From: Tachypleus tridentatus
Lineage: Eukaryota > Arthropoda > Merostomata > Xiphosura > Limulidae
Assembly: GCF_004210375.1 (NCBI RefSeq)
Contig: NC_134837.1
Span: 19,043,586-19,107,585, forward strand
Length of the DNA stretch: 64,000 bases
Direction: 5' to 3'
Shown here: piece after piece, positions 61,821-64,000 of the stretch
Position numbering within the stretch: the stretch's first letter is position 1
How the letters are laid out: each line of letters starts with the position of its first letter
Program-made: the position numbers and the translations under genes
Notes under the pieces: model-generated
Told to the model about the DNA's origin: nothing
Database searches by the model: none
The model's input: the letters and a program-made list of their open reading frames with translations, nothing else

Positions 61821-61970
61821 TACCAAACATGCTCGCTCTTTCAGCCTTGGAGGCGTTATAAGGTGACGTTGGTAAAAGAGTAGCCCAAGAGTTGGCGGTG
61901 GCTAGTAATGACCAGCTGCCTTCCCTCTAGTCTTACACTGATAGCCCTCGTACAGCTTTGCTATTCTCTA
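61821..61970 (+). mobile_element. Partial family A SINE next to the Gypsy fossil
   Basis: ACCAAACATGCTCGCTCTTT, GTTGGTAAAAGAGTAGCCCA, AGAGTTGGCGGTGGCTAGTA, CTGCCTTCCCTCTAGTCTTA and GATAGCCCTCGTACAGCTTTG. The tRNA head and several blocks are missing. It abuts the end of recognisable Gypsy sequence. Confidence 0.8.
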
Positions 61971-62689
61971 ACTGATCATGCTGATGTTCCCCAAACATCA
62001 TATTGGATATTAATTATCCCTTACTTACACTAAGTGACACTGAGAAATACTTGACAATTTCAGTTGGCAGTTGAGTTCTTAACCACGTTGACTTCAGTTC
62101 TTCAGAATCTATCTTCCAGACTAAAATCTAGTTCTTAAACATTTTTACCATATGTTTTGATGACCTCTGCTTTTCTAATGTGCTTAATGGTTTTATCTGA
62201 TGTTAGATAAGTAGAAAGCACCATTATGGTTCCTTTTAGAATAAAAATAACTTATATGTATCCACATCCATAAACCTCTTTTTAAACGCGTCTTAACTTC
62301 ATTATTCCTCAACATGTCACCACCCGTTAAATCATTTACGAGATCTTATACTTCAGAAAGTGTGAAACCACAACTATTTTTCAACATAAGCATCACAGTT
62401 TTACTTAATTTCTCAAAAGCTGTATCATTAAGGGAAGATGTATTCTGAGTAACACACTGCTTAAGAAGTTTGTCTTAACCTAAGCTTCTACACATACTTC
62501 GTGGTAAAGTACATCTGCTTCAAGGACTTGGGATTTCACGTCTGCATATCGAGAGAAGACATCATCCTGGAGATAAAAGTATCTACTAAATCTTTGGAAG
62601 CCATTGTTTTTTCACACATACAAAATTTATCTCTTATTTTTGTTATGGCTTTTCTGGTTGCATGTAACACAATAAAGATTTTCTAAGGT

Positions 62690-62963
62690 TTGTTTTTGTT
62701 TTTTTTTTCGCGCAAAGCTACTCGAGGGCTATCTGCTCTAGCCGTTCCTAATTTAGCAGTGTAAGACTAGAGGAAAGGCAGCTAGTCATCATTACCCACC
62801 ACCAACTCTTGGGCTACTCTTTTACCAACGAATTGTGAAACTGACCGTCACATTATAACGCCCCCAAGGCTGAAATGGCAAGCATCTTTGATGTGACGGG
62901 GATTCGAACCCGCGACCCTCGGATTACGAATTGAGTAGCTTAACCACCTGGCCATGCTGAACC
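62690..62963 (-). mobile_element. tRNA-derived SINE (family A), near full length
   Basis: Inverted copy with CGCGCAAAGCTACTCGAGGG, CTAGAGGAAAGGCAGCTAGT, CCACCAACTCTTGGGCTACT, CACATTATAACGCCCCCAAG and the inverted B box GGGGATTCGAACCC, which is a perfect tRNA-type B box in complement. The head ends CACCTGGCCATGCTGAACC. Confidence 0.9.
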
Positions 62964-63937
62964 AAAACTACAGTTAATACAGGACCAGTAGCCGGCCATT
63001 AGAATAATAAACAATAAAAGATCACATGATAGACTGAACAGTTCAATAACTTTTATTTACTTATTAAAATAAGACAGAAGTAGAACAATATATGGTAATA
63101 GCTTCTTCAATTACATTGATATGGAACTTGCAAACCTACTTTGTTGTTACCGTGACATTGAGAATACCTTTATTGGATTATTTGAGCTTGAAAACATTAT
63201 GTTAAACATCGAAATTTCTTGAGTACAACACTTTGTAGAGGAAATACCAGTCATCAAAAACGATTATTATTATTTTCAAAAATCGTGCTCTCTCATGTTC
63301 TGTGCACAAAATTGTGAGACTATACAAGCATTTTTTGTCCTTTTATATATGTTTTCTTAAGCACATGCAATTACTTTAGTCAGTTTTGATTTTTCTACAG
63401 GAGTCTATGCCAATGACTGAATTATCAGATAGAGTAATTACTTTGTTAGATTCCTGCTACAGAGCCTAATGCCTAAGGCTTAATTCAGCACATAGCCTGC
63501 AATATGTTTTCTGATAAAAAAAAGCTGGGAAAATATTTGTAAATTTTAATTAAAGGGGAACAGAACAGAAGCGAAGAGGGAAAACTTGTATCAAGCTGAC
63601 CCCACCTGCAGCCCTATTTTAAACCCTATTTAAAATTCTCGGAAGATTTACACATCTTCTTTAAATCTGATAAAACTCTTTGTAATGCTCAGGTTCATAT
63701 AAATAAGTCTGAGATAATTTGAATACTGTGGTATTTTCAGATAAACTGATTTTCACACGAGTATTAATTAAATCTGGTTTATAGCGGGATATTCGTGCAG
63801 AATAATTGCATATTAAATATGAATTTATCAAAACTACCAGGTTTTCAGATAAGAAAATAAACAGATCGGATACATGTTGTAGAGTGAATCACAATATTTA
63901 TGTATTTATTTATATTACTTCCTACCAGGTTGGTCTT

Positions 63938-64000
63938 CAGTGGCACAGCGTTGTATCTGCGGACTTACAACGCTAAAAACTAGGTTTCGATAGCCGTGGT
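63938..64000 (+). mobile_element. Family B SINE head, cut by the window edge
   Basis: TCAGTGGCACAGCGTTGTAT, CTGCGGACTTACAACGCTAA and TAGGTTTCGATAGCCGTGGT form a tRNA-like 5' region (A-box-like GTGGCACAGCG, B-box-like GGTTTCGATAGCC) complementary to the 3' end of the 54120 and 37985 copies. The rest lies beyond the window. Confidence 0.75.

Larger units (their letters stand above)
58239..64000. other. Upstream region of HSF (5' UTR/promoter and repeats)
   Basis: The first few hundred bases should hold the HSF 5' UTR and promoter, but no TATA box or heat shock element array stands out. Further out lie SINE copies, a Gypsy fossil and AT-rich filler (59200-59860, 60150-61180, 62990-63930 with nothing recognised). 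58725-58870 carries GTCTGTTGTCTGTCTTTG and AAATTTGGTATGGAAA, possibly a short repeat of unknown type. Confidence 0.6.

Noticed and set aside
62880-62963. tRNA gene on the minus strand
   Set aside because: Has a perfect B box but belongs to a full SINE-A copy; cloverleaf arms do not pair as in a functional tRNA.

Overview
The window is AT-rich, intron-rich animal DNA. The repeats point to a chelicerate, most probably a horseshoe crab (Limulus/Tachypleus type). Several copies of a tRNA-derived SINE are present whose body and tRNA-like head I associate with horseshoe crab genomes; this identification is from memory and no search was run. There are no bacterial signals. Nearly all long single-frame ORFs are chance ORFs, transposon debris or exon shadows.

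Two complete protein-coding genes can be assembled by hand from splice sites, reading phase and family resemblance. (1) SLC66A2 (PQ-loop protein PQLC1), plus strand, 3099-23063, five coding exons, 822 nt, 273 aa: a seven-helix-type endomembrane protein with two PQ motifs. (2) A heat shock transcription factor (HSF), minus strand, 58238-27756, eleven coding exons, 1725 nt, 574 aa: winged-helix DNA-binding domain, HR-A/B trimerisation coiled coil, acidic middle, a sumoylation-type motif and an HR-C-like segment. In both genes all exon phases join without a remainder. The genes converge tail to tail with about 4.7 kb between the stop codons. No functional link between them is implied.

Layout. 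1-3098: upstream of SLC66A2, with a LINE 3'-end fragment. 3.1-23 kb: SLC66A2. Its introns hold a decayed transposase fragment, a near-perfect 53-bp minisatellite, a heavily decayed DIRS-type retrotransposon, a degenerate 42-bp tandem array and a 186-bp fold-back hairpin. 23-27.7 kb: intergenic DNA and 3' UTRs. 27.7-58.2 kb: HSF. Its introns hold an internally deleted mariner with intact terminal inverted repeats and a TA duplication, a degenerate short-period array, SINE copies and dispersed repeats. 58.3-64 kb: upstream of HSF, with SINEs and a Ty3/Gypsy reverse transcriptase-RNase H fossil next to a SINE.

I found no convincing new molecular system. The items most worth a second look are the divergent wing and altered phospho-sumoylation motif of this HSF, the fold-back element close to an SLC66A2 exon, and the nested transposon fossils.
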